This document shows positions 15,039 to 22,837 of a stretch of 41,830 nucleotides of DNA, piece after piece (positions within the stretch are counted from its first letter, which is position 1; every line of letters begins with the position of its first letter). The position numbers were made by a program, and so were the translations under genes. The DNA comes from Kiritimatiellia bacterium (GTDB lineage Bacteria; Verrucomicrobiota; Kiritimatiellia; JAFGHX01), in the NCBI GenBank assembly GCA_016929905.1, contig JAFGHX010000438.1:1-41830 (forward strand), in the 5' to 3' direction. The notes below the pieces were generated by a model, which was not told the DNA's origin, did no database searches, and saw only the letters and a list, made by a program, of their open reading frames with translations.

Positions 15039-16991
15039 ATGAGAATACGCGGACAAACCATCTGGAAAACAGGCGGCAGCCTGCTGGCGCTGGCCGCCGT
15101 GTTCGCCATCGCCATCGCCGTCAACATGCTCGCCGGCGGGCTGCGGCTGCGGTACGACCTGACGGACGAGAAACTCTACACCGTCGGCGACGGGACGCGC
15201 CGCATCCTCAAACAGCTCGACCAGGAGATCCGGCTCAAGTTCTTCTACAGCAGCAACATCACGGCCATGCCGGTGCCCTTGAAGAACTTCGCCCAGCGCG
15301 TCAGCGATCTGCTCAAGGAATACGAAGTGTACGGCGGCGGGCTGCTCGTCGTGGAAAAGTACGACCCGAGACCCGATTCCGACGCCGAGGACGACGCGAA
15401 CCGGTTCGGACTCACCAGCCAGCGGCTGCCCACCATCGGCTCGCCCAAGTTCTACATGGGGCTGGCCGCCGTCGCGGGCGACCAGGTGGCCACGATCCCC
15501 TGGCTGGAGCCCGGCGCCGAAGAGCTGCTGGAGTACAACATCACTCGGCTCATCTACACCGTCGCCCACCCGAAGAAACCGAAGATCGGCGTGCTCAGTT
15601 CGCTGCCCGTCCTCGGTGAGGACGCGCTTCCGTTCGCCATGCCGGGCCAGCCCCGCCCGCAGCCGCAGCCGCCTTGGCTGCTCTTCTCGGAACTCGAACA
15701 GGACTACAGTATCGAGGAAGTGCCCACGAGCAGCGACAGCATCGACGCCGAGCTCGACGCGCTCGTGCTCGTGCACCCCAAGAAACTCGGCGCCAAGACC
15801 CTCTACGCCATCGATCAGTACCTGCTCGGCGGCGGCCGCCTGCTCGTCTTCCTCGACCCGCTCTGTATCGTCGATCCGGGTACCCCCGAAAACCCGGAAA
15901 TGGGGATGCCCGGCATGCCGAACCGCACCTCCGAGCTCAACCGCCTGCTCGAAGCCTGGGGCATCAGCCAGGAGAGCGGCATGGTCGTCGGCGACCTGAC
16001 CGCCATGACCCGCGTCGGCAGCCAGGACGGCAATGTGATCCAGAACCCCGCCTGGCTGAGCCTGACCCGCAAACACATGAATCCGGACGAAGTGGTCACC
16101 ACCGGGCTGGACACCCTCATGCTCCCCTTCGCCGCGACCTTCGCGGGCGACGGGGCCAAAGGGCTCGCCGTCACCCCGCTCGTCAGCACCTCCGAGGACT
16201 CCGCCCAACTGCATACCATGACCCTGCAGATGAACCCGGAAGGACTGCTCAGCAACTTCGAGCCCGGCCTCAAGAAGCTGAACCTCGCCGTCAAACTGCA
16301 CGGCAAGTTCAAGACCGCCTTCCCGGACGGCAAACCCAAGAACGAAGACGAGGATGACGAGGACGCGGATAAAGACAAGAAGGACGAGACCGACAAACCG
16401 AAGGAGCCCGAGGAGAAGGGCCTTGCGGAAAGCACCGCGCCCAGCACGGTGATCCTCGTCGGCGATGTCGATATGCTGCACGAGCGCTGGTGCGTCGAGG
16501 AAGTCAGCTTCTGGGGCCTGCGCGCCCGCCAGCGGTCCAACGACAACATGAACTTCTTCCTCAATGCGCTCGAACTGCTCGCCGGAAGCCAGGACCTCGT
16601 CACGATCCGCTCGCGCGGCCGGTTCAACCGCCCGTTCGAAAAAGTCGTCGCCTTGCAGCGGGAGGCGCAGACCAAGTGGCGCGAAAAGGAAAACGCCCTC
16701 CAGAAGAAACTGGATCGCACGCGCGAGAAGCTGCGCGAACTCGAGGGCAAGAAGGACAAGGAAGACCAGCGCTTCATCTGGAGCGCCGAGCAGAAACGCG
16801 AGATCGAGCGGTTCCGTGAGGAGGAGACCCGGATCAGCGTCGAGCTCAAAGACGTCCGCAAAGAGCTGCGCAAGGATATCGAATGGCTGGGCTTCAAGCT
16901 CAAGATCATTAACTGCGGGCTCATGCCCGCGCTCGTCGCGGTCGGCGGCCTGGGCTTCGCGTTCTTCAGGCGTCACCGCGCCAAGAAGTGA
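15039..16991 (+). CDS. GldG-family ABC-associated membrane protein
   Basis: A 650-aa protein with an N-terminal membrane helix (about 13-33), the family segment RYDLTDEKLYTVGDGTRRIL, a large extracytoplasmic domain of the GldG/IFT52-like kind (LDALVLVHPKKLGAKTLYAIDQYLLGGGRLLVFLDP), a coiled coil near 540-615 and a C-terminal membrane helix with a basic end. An acidic, lysine-rich low-complexity insert (about 428-465, EDEDDEDADKDKKDE) interrupts the family domain, and the DUF4340 protein downstream has a similar insert. AGGAGG precedes the ATG. By context it works with the ABC pair, perhaps as a cell-envelope component. Confidence 0.9.
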   Translation: MRIRGQTIWKTGGSLLALAAVFAIAIAVNMLAGGLRLRYDLTDEKLYTVGDGTRRILKQLDQEIRLKFFYSSNITAMPVPLKNFAQRVSDLLKEYEVYGGGLLVVEKYDPRPDSDAEDDANRFGLTSQRLPTIGSPKFYMGLAAVAGDQVATIPWLEPGAEELLEYNITRLIYTVAHPKKPKIGVLSSLPVLGEDALPFAMPGQPRPQPQPPWLLFSELEQDYSIEEVPTSSDSIDAELDALVLVHPKKLGAKTLYAIDQYLLGGGRLLVFLDPLCIVDPGTPENPEMGMPGMPNRTSELNRLLEAWGISQESGMVVGDLTAMTRVGSQDGNVIQNPAWLSLTRKHMNPDEVVTTGLDTLMLPFAATFAGDGAKGLAVTPLVSTSEDSAQLHTMTLQMNPEGLLSNFEPGLKKLNLAVKLHGKFKTAFPDGKPKNEDEDDEDADKDKKDETDKPKEPEEKGLAESTAPSTVILVGDVDMLHERWCVEEVSFWGLRARQRSNDNMNFFLNALELLAGSQDLVTIRSRGRFNRPFEKVVALQREAQTKWREKENALQKKLDRTREKLRELEGKKDKEDQRFIWSAEQKREIERFREEETRISVELKDVRKELRKDIEWLGFKLKIINCGLMPALVAVGGLGFAFFRRHRAKK

Positions 16992-17006
16992 GGAGGTAGA
17001 ACCACC

Positions 17007-18677
17007 GTGAAAGCAAAGAACCTTGTCATCCTCGTCATCGCCGCCGCGGTCCTGGCGGGACTCGCCGTGATCCAGACCCGGCAGAAAGACAAGCAGAAGA
17101 ACCCGCAGCGGGTGAAGATCCTGGCCGACCTGCCCGTCAACGACGTGGCGAAGATGGTCTTCTATTCGTCCGAAACGACCGTCACCGTCGCCAAAGCCGA
17201 AGGCGCCTGGATCGTCGAGAATCGGTTCAACTATCCCGCCAACTTCGACAAGGTGGCCGACCTCCTCCGCGAACTGGCCGATATCAAGCCCGGCCAGTCC
17301 GTGCCGGCCAAAGACGAACAGCTCGGCGAGCTCAAGCTGGAATCGCCGCTCGACGCGCAACCCCCCGCCGACGGCGAAGAGAAGACGGGCGCCGGCGACA
17401 AGATCGGGCACCTCGTCGTCCTGCTCGGGGCAGACGGCAAGGAGATCGGCTCGCTGCTCGTCGGCAAGGAGTACGTCCCGAAAGTCAAGCGGGGCTCCGA
17501 GACGCGCGGCTGGGACTCCTACGGGTCCAAAGGCCGCTACGTGCGCGCGCAGAACGGCAACGTCGCGCTCATCGCCGAGTCGCTCGCCGATGCCACGATC
17601 GAGAAAGCCACCGATTGGCTCGACTCCGAGTTCATCAACGTCGGCAAATGGGATATCACCGCGCTCAGCGTCACCGGCGGCACCAACCGCGAACCCATCA
17701 CGCTCACGCGCGAAAGCGAGAGCCGGCCGCTCGCTTTCGCCACGCTGCCGAAAGACAAGGAGATGAACGCCACGGAAGTCGGTACCCTCTCCGGCGCGCT
17801 CAGCTACCTCAAGTTCGCCGACGTGGCCGACCCCGCCCTGCCCGACGCCAAGACCGGGCTCGACAACCCCGTCGTCTACGCGGCCAAAACCAAGGACGGC
17901 CGCACCTTCACCGTCACAATCGGCGGCCAGGCGCCCGAAGACGGCGGTAAATACTATGCGCGCGTCGCCGTCGCCTACGAAGCGCCCGAGATCAAAATCG
18001 AGGACGAACCCGAACCCGCCGAAGAACAGAAGGAAGAGAAGCCCGAGAAGGAACTGACCGAGGAAGAGCTCGCCGCAAAGAAACAGACAGAGGAAGCGGA
18101 GGCGAAGAAGAAGGAAGACGAGCGCAAGAAGAAGATCGAGGAAGAGAAGGAGAAGCAGGAGAAGCTCGCGAAGGAGACCCGGACGCTGAACGAGAAGCTC
18201 TCCAAATGGGTCTACCTCCTCGAAGAATACAAAGTGAAGAACATGCTCCTCGAACGGAAAGACCTGCTCAAGGACAAGGAAGACGAGAAGGACAAGGACG
18301 AGGATGAGGACGAGGATGAGGCGCCTCGCCCCAAGCAGAAGAAAGCTGAACAGGCGGCGGAAGACGCCGAGGACGAAGAGGCCCACCAAGGCCACGCCCA
18401 CGCGGCCGCGGCCGACAGGCCGGTCGAGGAGCAGGAGAAAGCAGCGGACCAACCCGAGGATGCCGCGGTGGACAAGGCGGACGAAGACAAGCCCGCCGAA
18501 CCGCCTGCCGACAAGGCGCCCGAACCGAAGGCGAAGCCGGCTGGCACCGAGGCGGCCCCGGCCAAGCCCAAAGCTGAACCCAAAGCCGAGTCTAAGGCCG
18601 AACCCAAGGCCGAACCGACACCCGATCCGGAACCCGATACCGAGGACGAACCGGAGGCGGAAGCGGAAGCCCAATAG
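17007..18677 (+). CDS. DUF4340 protein with charged low-complexity tail
   Basis: A 556-aa protein with an N-terminal membrane anchor (NLVILVIAAAVLAGLAVI) and DUF4340-type repeats, recognisable in WIVENRFNYPANFDKVADLLRELADIK and the later TGLDNPVVYAAKTKDGRTFTVTIGG. DUF4340 genes commonly sit beside GldG-type genes, as here (15-bp gap). A Glu/Lys-rich helical insert (about 330-400) and a long Asp/Glu/Lys then Ala/Lys/Pro/Glu-rich tail (about 420-556, with KAEPKAE-type repeats) are unlike ordinary family members and probably disordered. The same composition produces a misleading long antisense frame. Function is unknown. Confidence 0.85.
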   Translation: MKAKNLVILVIAAAVLAGLAVIQTRQKDKQKNPQRVKILADLPVNDVAKMVFYSSETTVTVAKAEGAWIVENRFNYPANFDKVADLLRELADIKPGQSVPAKDEQLGELKLESPLDAQPPADGEEKTGAGDKIGHLVVLLGADGKEIGSLLVGKEYVPKVKRGSETRGWDSYGSKGRYVRAQNGNVALIAESLADATIEKATDWLDSEFINVGKWDITALSVTGGTNREPITLTRESESRPLAFATLPKDKEMNATEVGTLSGALSYLKFADVADPALPDAKTGLDNPVVYAAKTKDGRTFTVTIGGQAPEDGGKYYARVAVAYEAPEIKIEDEPEPAEEQKEEKPEKELTEEELAAKKQTEEAEAKKKEDERKKKIEEEKEKQEKLAKETRTLNEKLSKWVYLLEEYKVKNMLLERKDLLKDKEDEKDKDEDEDEDEAPRPKQKKAEQAAEDAEDEEAHQGHAHAAAADRPVEEQEKAADQPEDAAVDKADEDKPAEPPADKAPEPKAKPAGTEAAPAKPKAEPKAESKAEPKAEPTPDPEPDTEDEPEAEAEAQ

Positions 18678-18685
18678 CCCGGAGT

Positions 18686-20671
18686 ATGCCGTCCGCGGCC
18701 GTCCGCGCCGCGGACGGCGTCATCCGGGAAATGAACCCGCATCGCGCGGGGCCCGGCCTGACCGCGATCATGACCACGCCGCCCGATACCGGCGCCGGAC
18801 CCATCCGCACATGGGGCTGCCTGCACCCTGTGCTCGTCGTGCTGGCCGGGGCCCTGTGCTACGCCAATACGCTGCAGGCCTCCTTCCATTTCGACGATCA
18901 TCGCCGGATCACCGAAAACCACGCCGTGCGTAATCCCTGGGACCTGCGCGCCATCTGGCAACAGAGCCCAACCCGTTTCCTCACCTACTGGACCCTCGCC
19001 CTGAACTGCCGCTGCGCCGGCTTGCGCGTGCGCGGCTATCACCTGTTCAATATCGCCGTCCACCTTCTCAACGGCCTGCTTGTCTGGATGCTCGCCACTC
19101 GCCTTGCCGCTGCGCGGACGGGCGGCGGGCCCCGGCCGCACCGCCCTCGCGATGGCCCCGCAGGAGGCGGCGGGCTGGACGCAATCCTGCCGCTCGCGGC
19201 AGGTCTGCTGTTCACCTGCCATCCCGTCCAGACCCAGGCGGTAACCTACATCATCCAGCGCGCCACGTCCCTGGCCGCCTTCTTCTACCTGCTTGCGCTC
19301 CTGTGTTATGCGCAAGCCCTGCTTGGTCGGGCGTCGCACCCGGCGCGCCGCATCCTGAACGCCGCCTCGCTCGGCGCGGCCATCGCGGCGATGTTCACCA
19401 AGGAGATCGCCGTCACACTGCCGGTCGCGCTCCTGTTGCTCGACCTCTTTTTTCGCCCGCCCGAATCCCCGCGCAAAATCGCCCGCTGGCTGCTGCTCGC
19501 CGCGTTCTTTGCCGTGGCACTCATCGTGCCCGCCGTCTGGTTGACGCGCGGGAGCCCCGTCGACGCACTCGTGTCGGAGACCGATGCCATTCCGCGCGGG
19601 ATCTACCTGCTCACCCAGTTCCGTGTGCTGGTGACGTATCTGCGCCTGCTTGTCCTGCCCGTGAGCCAGAACCTCGATTATGACTATCCATGCATCGCCA
19701 CGCCGTTCGACCCGCGCGTGCTCGCCTCCGTGGCCGTATTGGGCCTGATTCTCACGGGGGCATGGCGCCTGTTCCGGCCGCACCGCATGGCCGCCTTCGG
19801 CATGGTGTTCTTCTTCGTGGCGCTCGCCGTGGAATCCAGCGTCGTGCCCATCCGCGACGTCATCGCCGAGCACCGGCTCTACCTGCCGATGGCCGGCTTC
19901 GCCATGGCCGCGGCGGCGGGGCTCACGGCGACCGCACGCCTGATCCCGGCGCAACGCCATCCGGCGCTCCCGCGCCGGGTCCTGCTGGCCGCCGTCGTGC
20001 TGCTGGCCGCCGTGCTCGGCACGGCCACCCACCGCCGCAACACGGTCTGGCGCGACGAGGAGACGCTGTGGCGGGATGTCATTCGCAAGTCACCCGGGAA
20101 AGCGCGGCCGCACGTCTGTCTCGGCGTCACACTCGCCCGGCGCGGCGCGGTCGACGCGGCCTTGCACGAGTACCGGCGCGCGATCGAGCTGCGCGCCGAC
20201 GACGTCGAGGCGCTCAACAACATGGCCACCCTCCTCGCGCAGCAGGGCCGGCTCGAAACGGCCGCCGCCCACTATGCCAGGGTCCTCGAACTCAAGCCCG
20301 ACAACGTGCACGCCCTCTCGAATCTCGGGCTCGCGCTCGCCCAGCTCGGAAGAGCGAACGACGGGCTCACGCTGTGCCTGCGCGCGATCCGCCAGGATCC
20401 GCGCCACGCCAATGCGCACAACAACCTCGGCTTCATCTACACGCAGCAGGGCCGCCACGCCGACGCCGTGCGCCACTTCTCGCACGCACTCGCGATCCAG
20501 CCGGCGCTGTTCGAAGCACGCTACAATCTCGCCAAGTCGCTCGCCGACCGCCGTGAATGGGCACAGGCCGCCATGCACCTCCGGCACCTCACGGCCGCCC
20601 ATCCCGATTTTGAGCCTGCCCGACGGCTGCTGGAGGAAATCGAGGGGAAGATGCCGACGCCAAGCCGGTGA
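18686..20671 (+). CDS. TMTC/PMT-like polytopic membrane protein with TPR repeats
   Basis: A 661-aa protein with about ten membrane helices and a C-terminal TPR domain (about 475-650; repeat cores such as EALNNMATLLAQQGRLETAAAHYARVLELKPDN). The first loop has SFHFDDHRRI (D70-D71), placed like the catalytic acidic pair of GT-C mannosyltransferases and TMTC proteins, and AEHRLYLPMAG is a conserved motif of that group. A role in protein or lipid glycosylation is therefore suggested but unproven. Alternative starts at 18731 (after GGGAA) and 18770 are possible; GGAG is only 1 bp from 18686. Last gene of the ABC/Gld operon, 8 bp after the DUF4340 gene. Confidence 0.85.
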   Translation: MPSAAVRAADGVIREMNPHRAGPGLTAIMTTPPDTGAGPIRTWGCLHPVLVVLAGALCYANTLQASFHFDDHRRITENHAVRNPWDLRAIWQQSPTRFLTYWTLALNCRCAGLRVRGYHLFNIAVHLLNGLLVWMLATRLAAARTGGGPRPHRPRDGPAGGGGLDAILPLAAGLLFTCHPVQTQAVTYIIQRATSLAAFFYLLALLCYAQALLGRASHPARRILNAASLGAAIAAMFTKEIAVTLPVALLLLDLFFRPPESPRKIARWLLLAAFFAVALIVPAVWLTRGSPVDALVSETDAIPRGIYLLTQFRVLVTYLRLLVLPVSQNLDYDYPCIATPFDPRVLASVAVLGLILTGAWRLFRPHRMAAFGMVFFFVALAVESSVVPIRDVIAEHRLYLPMAGFAMAAAAGLTATARLIPAQRHPALPRRVLLAAVVLLAAVLGTATHRRNTVWRDEETLWRDVIRKSPGKARPHVCLGVTLARRGAVDAALHEYRRAIELRADDVEALNNMATLLAQQGRLETAAAHYARVLELKPDNVHALSNLGLALAQLGRANDGLTLCLRAIRQDPRHANAHNNLGFIYTQQGRHADAVRHFSHALAIQPALFEARYNLAKSLADRREWAQAAMHLRHLTAAHPDFEPARRLLEEIEGKMPTPSR

Positions 20672-20722
20672 GGGCACGTCCTGATGTCCGGTTGACGCCT
20701 GATCGCCGCCCCCTCCGCCCCT

Positions 20723-20781
20723 GGATTCGCGATTACGAGTGCGATTAAGACCGGTGATGCACCTTTCTTGATCGCGGATCC
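20723..20781. repeat. Inverted repeat between convergent genes
   Basis: GGATTCGCGAT (20723-20733) and ATCGCGGATCC (20771-20781) are complementary at 10 of 11 positions across a 59-bp span. The inner part repeats GATTNCG-like words. It fills the gap between the TMTC-like gene and the PIG-L gene, read toward each other, and abuts the PIG-L stop codon. Confidence 0.5.
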
Positions 20782-21522
20782 TCACCCCAACAACTCTCCC
20801 AGAACATCATTCCGCGGGTAGGCGTGGCCGAGATGCTGCCGGAACGCTTCGCCGTAGGCGAAGCCGCGCAAAGCGCCGATGCGGGCCGACTCCCGCTTGA
20901 GATACTCGACGTACTCGTCCATCCCGTGCTGCGCGCGGAGCCAGTCGCGCTGCGATTCGTGGCAGCACAGCATCTCGATCTTCTTCTCCAACGCCGCGCT
21001 GATGTCGATCACCAGGTCCGCCGCCACGGGCGCGCCGAAGATGTCGAGCCCCTCCATCGGCGCCCAGTAGTACACGTGCGGAATGTGCTTCAGCTTCGGG
21101 GCCGGCCGCTCCGCGTACGTCGGGTAGTTGCCCAGCGTGGCCGTGAACGTCGCGTCGCGCGCCAGCAGGCTCGTCATCTCGTGGTCGAGCATGTAGTCGC
21201 TCGGGCTGTGCGTGAACACGAGCTGCGGCTGAACCATGCGGAAAATCTCCACCGTCTTGCGCCGCTGCGCGTTGTCGAAGACCGCTTCCAGGTCCGGCAC
21301 CCCCGCGCAGTAGTACCTGCCGCCCAACAGCGCCGCGGCCTTCGCGGCTTCAGCCGAGCGGATCGCCACCGTCTCGTCCGGGCCCGTCACCGCCGAGCCG
21401 CAACTCCCGTTGCAGACGGTCATCAGGTCCACCTCGTGGCCCCGCTCGCGCAGCCGCGCCAGCGTCCCGGCACAGCCGAACTCGATGTCGTCCGGATGTG
21501 CGCCAACGGCCAGAATCTTCAT
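20782..21522 (-). CDS. PIG-L/LmbE-family deacetylase
   Basis: A 246-aa zinc-dependent N-deacetylase of the family that removes acetyl groups from GlcNAc conjugates (MshB, BshB, PIG-L). The metal motif AHPDD gives H9 and D12, with D11 as likely base; the third ligand is H114 in LDHEMTS. IRSAEAAKAAALLG is the usual helix after the first motif. GGGG lies 8 bp before the ATG at 21522. Last gene of the minus-strand block and downstream of the NagB-like gene. Together they suggest de-N-acetylation followed by handling of an amino sugar, which is inference; the exact substrate is not readable. Confidence 0.92.
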   Translation of the reverse strand: MKILAVGAHPDDIEFGCAGTLARLRERGHEVDLMTVCNGSCGSAVTGPDETVAIRSAEAAKAAALLGGRYYCAGVPDLEAVFDNAQRRKTVEIFRMVQPQLVFTHSPSDYMLDHEMTSLLARDATFTATLGNYPTYAERPAPKLKHIPHVYYWAPMEGLDIFGAPVAADLVIDISAALEKKIEMLCCHESQRDWLRAQHGMDEYVEYLKRESARIGALRGFAYGEAFRQHLGHAYPRNDVLGELLG

Positions 21523-21545
21523 ACTACATCCCCGTCACCAAGACC

Positions 21546-21662
21546 TTGTCGAGAACTCTGTCGAGAACCTTGTCGACAACCCCGGCGCGGACGGAGCCGC
21601 GCCCTCCAAAATCACAGAATCCAGCACCTCGTCCCAAAGGAGGGCCGGCCTCCGTGCCGGCC
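21546..21662. repeat. 12-bp array followed by two GC hairpins
   Basis: Three exact-period 12-bp units (21546-21581): TTGTCGAGAACT, CTGTCGAGAACC, TTGTCGACAACC. They are followed by hairpin GGCGCGG / CCGCGCC (21584-21603) and hairpin GGCCGGC / GCCGGCC (21643-21662). The units are clearly related to those at 12894 (TTGCTCGAGAAC). It lies in the gap between the PIG-L and NagB-like genes. Confidence 0.8.
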
Positions 21663-21711
21663 GCGGCCCATCTTCGACAGGGCCTCAGTTTCCCATTTCA
21701 GATCTCGAATC

Positions 21712-22668
21712 TCAATTACACTCCGCCTCCAGTGGCCCTTCGAGCTCTTTCAGGTAAAAGAGCCGGCCGGGCAACGTCGGCATGAACGTCGACGGAATCC
21801 AGGGGGACGGGTCGTGATGCAGGGTCAGCCAGAACGACAGGCCCTGCCACATCATGCCGCGGCCCAGCGTGCCGTCGCAGCCGCCGATGATGTAGTCCGA
21901 CTGCAGGAACAGGCCGGGCCCGATCGTGTTGGCGTAGGCCGGCACGAGCGTCGTCCGGCTCTTGAAGCTCGTGATGGCATTCTGCTCGATGGTGAGCGGA
22001 TGCAACTTCGCGCCGAGCCGGTGCGTCTGCTTCTTCCACTGCTCCGTCGAACGGAATTCGGCCGCGAAATGCGGCTCCCAAAAGGCGATGTGACAGACGC
22101 GCCCGACCCCGAAGACCGTCACCAGACGCGCGCCGGCCTGGCGCAGCGCCGCGATCTTTTCGGGGTAGGTCGGCAGGTTCTGTTTCGTGGCGAAATTGCG
22201 CTGGCCTTTCGGCACCGTGAGCCGGCCGAGCGGGCCGTAGAAGGCCTGCTCCATGGCGTTCTGGAACGCGCCGGGGTCCCGCGCCGGCAGCGTCGCGCCC
22301 GTCCGGTCGGACCATTCGTCCATGTTGAACCCGGAGACATGATCGCAGGGCATGTTCCACGCACGCAGGAAGTAGACCGCCCAGCGGTACATGCCCATCG
22401 GACCGACCGGCAGAATGAACGCGATCCGGCGCCCGGCCTCGCGCGCCGTCTTGATCTGCAGCGCGATCTCGTGGCCCATCATCGTGTCGAAATCGCCCAG
22501 CGTCCCGCACCGGACCGGCTTGAACCGGCGGTTCCACCACGTCTCCCGCTTGCGGGCCGCCGACGGCGGCCGGCTGCAGATGCGGTCGAATTTCGCCAGG
22601 TCCCACCCTTTCGGGAAGAAGTCCTGCACCAGAGACCCCTTCATCGTACTCACCAGATTCATCGCCAT
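21712..22668 (-). CDS. NagB-like (glucosamine-6-phosphate isomerase family) protein
   Basis: A 318-aa protein related to glucosamine-6-phosphate deaminases. Recognisable motifs are FNMDEW (114-119; FNMDEY in NagB) and GVGRVCHIAFWEP (187-199; GVGxDGHIAFNEP in NagB). The catalytic His (H193) and Glu (E198) are kept, but the Asp two residues before the His is Val191, and the protein is about 50 residues longer than NagB. It may be a divergent isomerase, a deaminase for another sugar, or inactive. The ATG at 22668 has a strong GGAGG at 6 bp; the frame to 22740 runs into a structured element. Surrounded by the PIG-L and Gfo/Idh/MocA genes. Confidence 0.8.
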   Translation of the reverse strand: MAMNLVSTMKGSLVQDFFPKGWDLAKFDRICSRPPSAARKRETWWNRRFKPVRCGTLGDFDTMMGHEIALQIKTAREAGRRIAFILPVGPMGMYRWAVYFLRAWNMPCDHVSGFNMDEWSDRTGATLPARDPGAFQNAMEQAFYGPLGRLTVPKGQRNFATKQNLPTYPEKIAALRQAGARLVTVFGVGRVCHIAFWEPHFAAEFRSTEQWKKQTHRLGAKLHPLTIEQNAITSFKSRTTLVPAYANTIGPGLFLQSDYIIGGCDGTLGRGMMWQGLSFWLTLHHDPSPWIPSTFMPTLPGRLFYLKELEGPLEAECN

Positions 22669-22713
22669 GCGCGTATCCTCCTGTGTGACAAACAGAAACC
22701 CCAACCCGCTCGG

Positions 22714-22805
22714 TTTGTGGCGACATCCGTTCGTAGTCAAGCCCGTGAGGGCTGTCCGTGCGCACAGTGGGCCGAACGAACGCCCCTTGCGGGGCTCGCC
22801 ACAAA
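22714..22805 (-). ncRNA. Candidate structured RNA leader upstream of the NagB-like gene
   Basis: Perfect 10-bp outer arms TTTGTGGCGA (22714-22723) and TCGCCACAAA (22796-22805). Inside, and nearly contiguous, are GCCCC-TTGC-GGGGC (22782-22795), a 6-bp helix GTTCGT / ACGAAC (22729-22734 / 22776-22781) and, within it, AGCCC-GTGA-GGGCT (22740-22753). Together they give a closed multi-helix junction on either strand; on the minus strand one hairpin has a GCAA (GNRA) loop. It ends 46 bp before the NagB-like start codon. It may instead be a mobile palindromic DNA element; no known RNA family was recognised. Confidence 0.45.
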
Positions 22806-22837
22806 TGTGAGCATCGACATAATCGGAACGGCTGGCG

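Noticed and set aside
14103..18674. A 1523-codon open frame on the minus strand opposite the GldF, GldG and DUF4340 genes
   Set aside because: It is antisense to genes with clear family motifs. Its Leu/Phe/Val/Gly-rich composition is what the high-GC codons and Glu/Lys-rich inserts give when read backwards.
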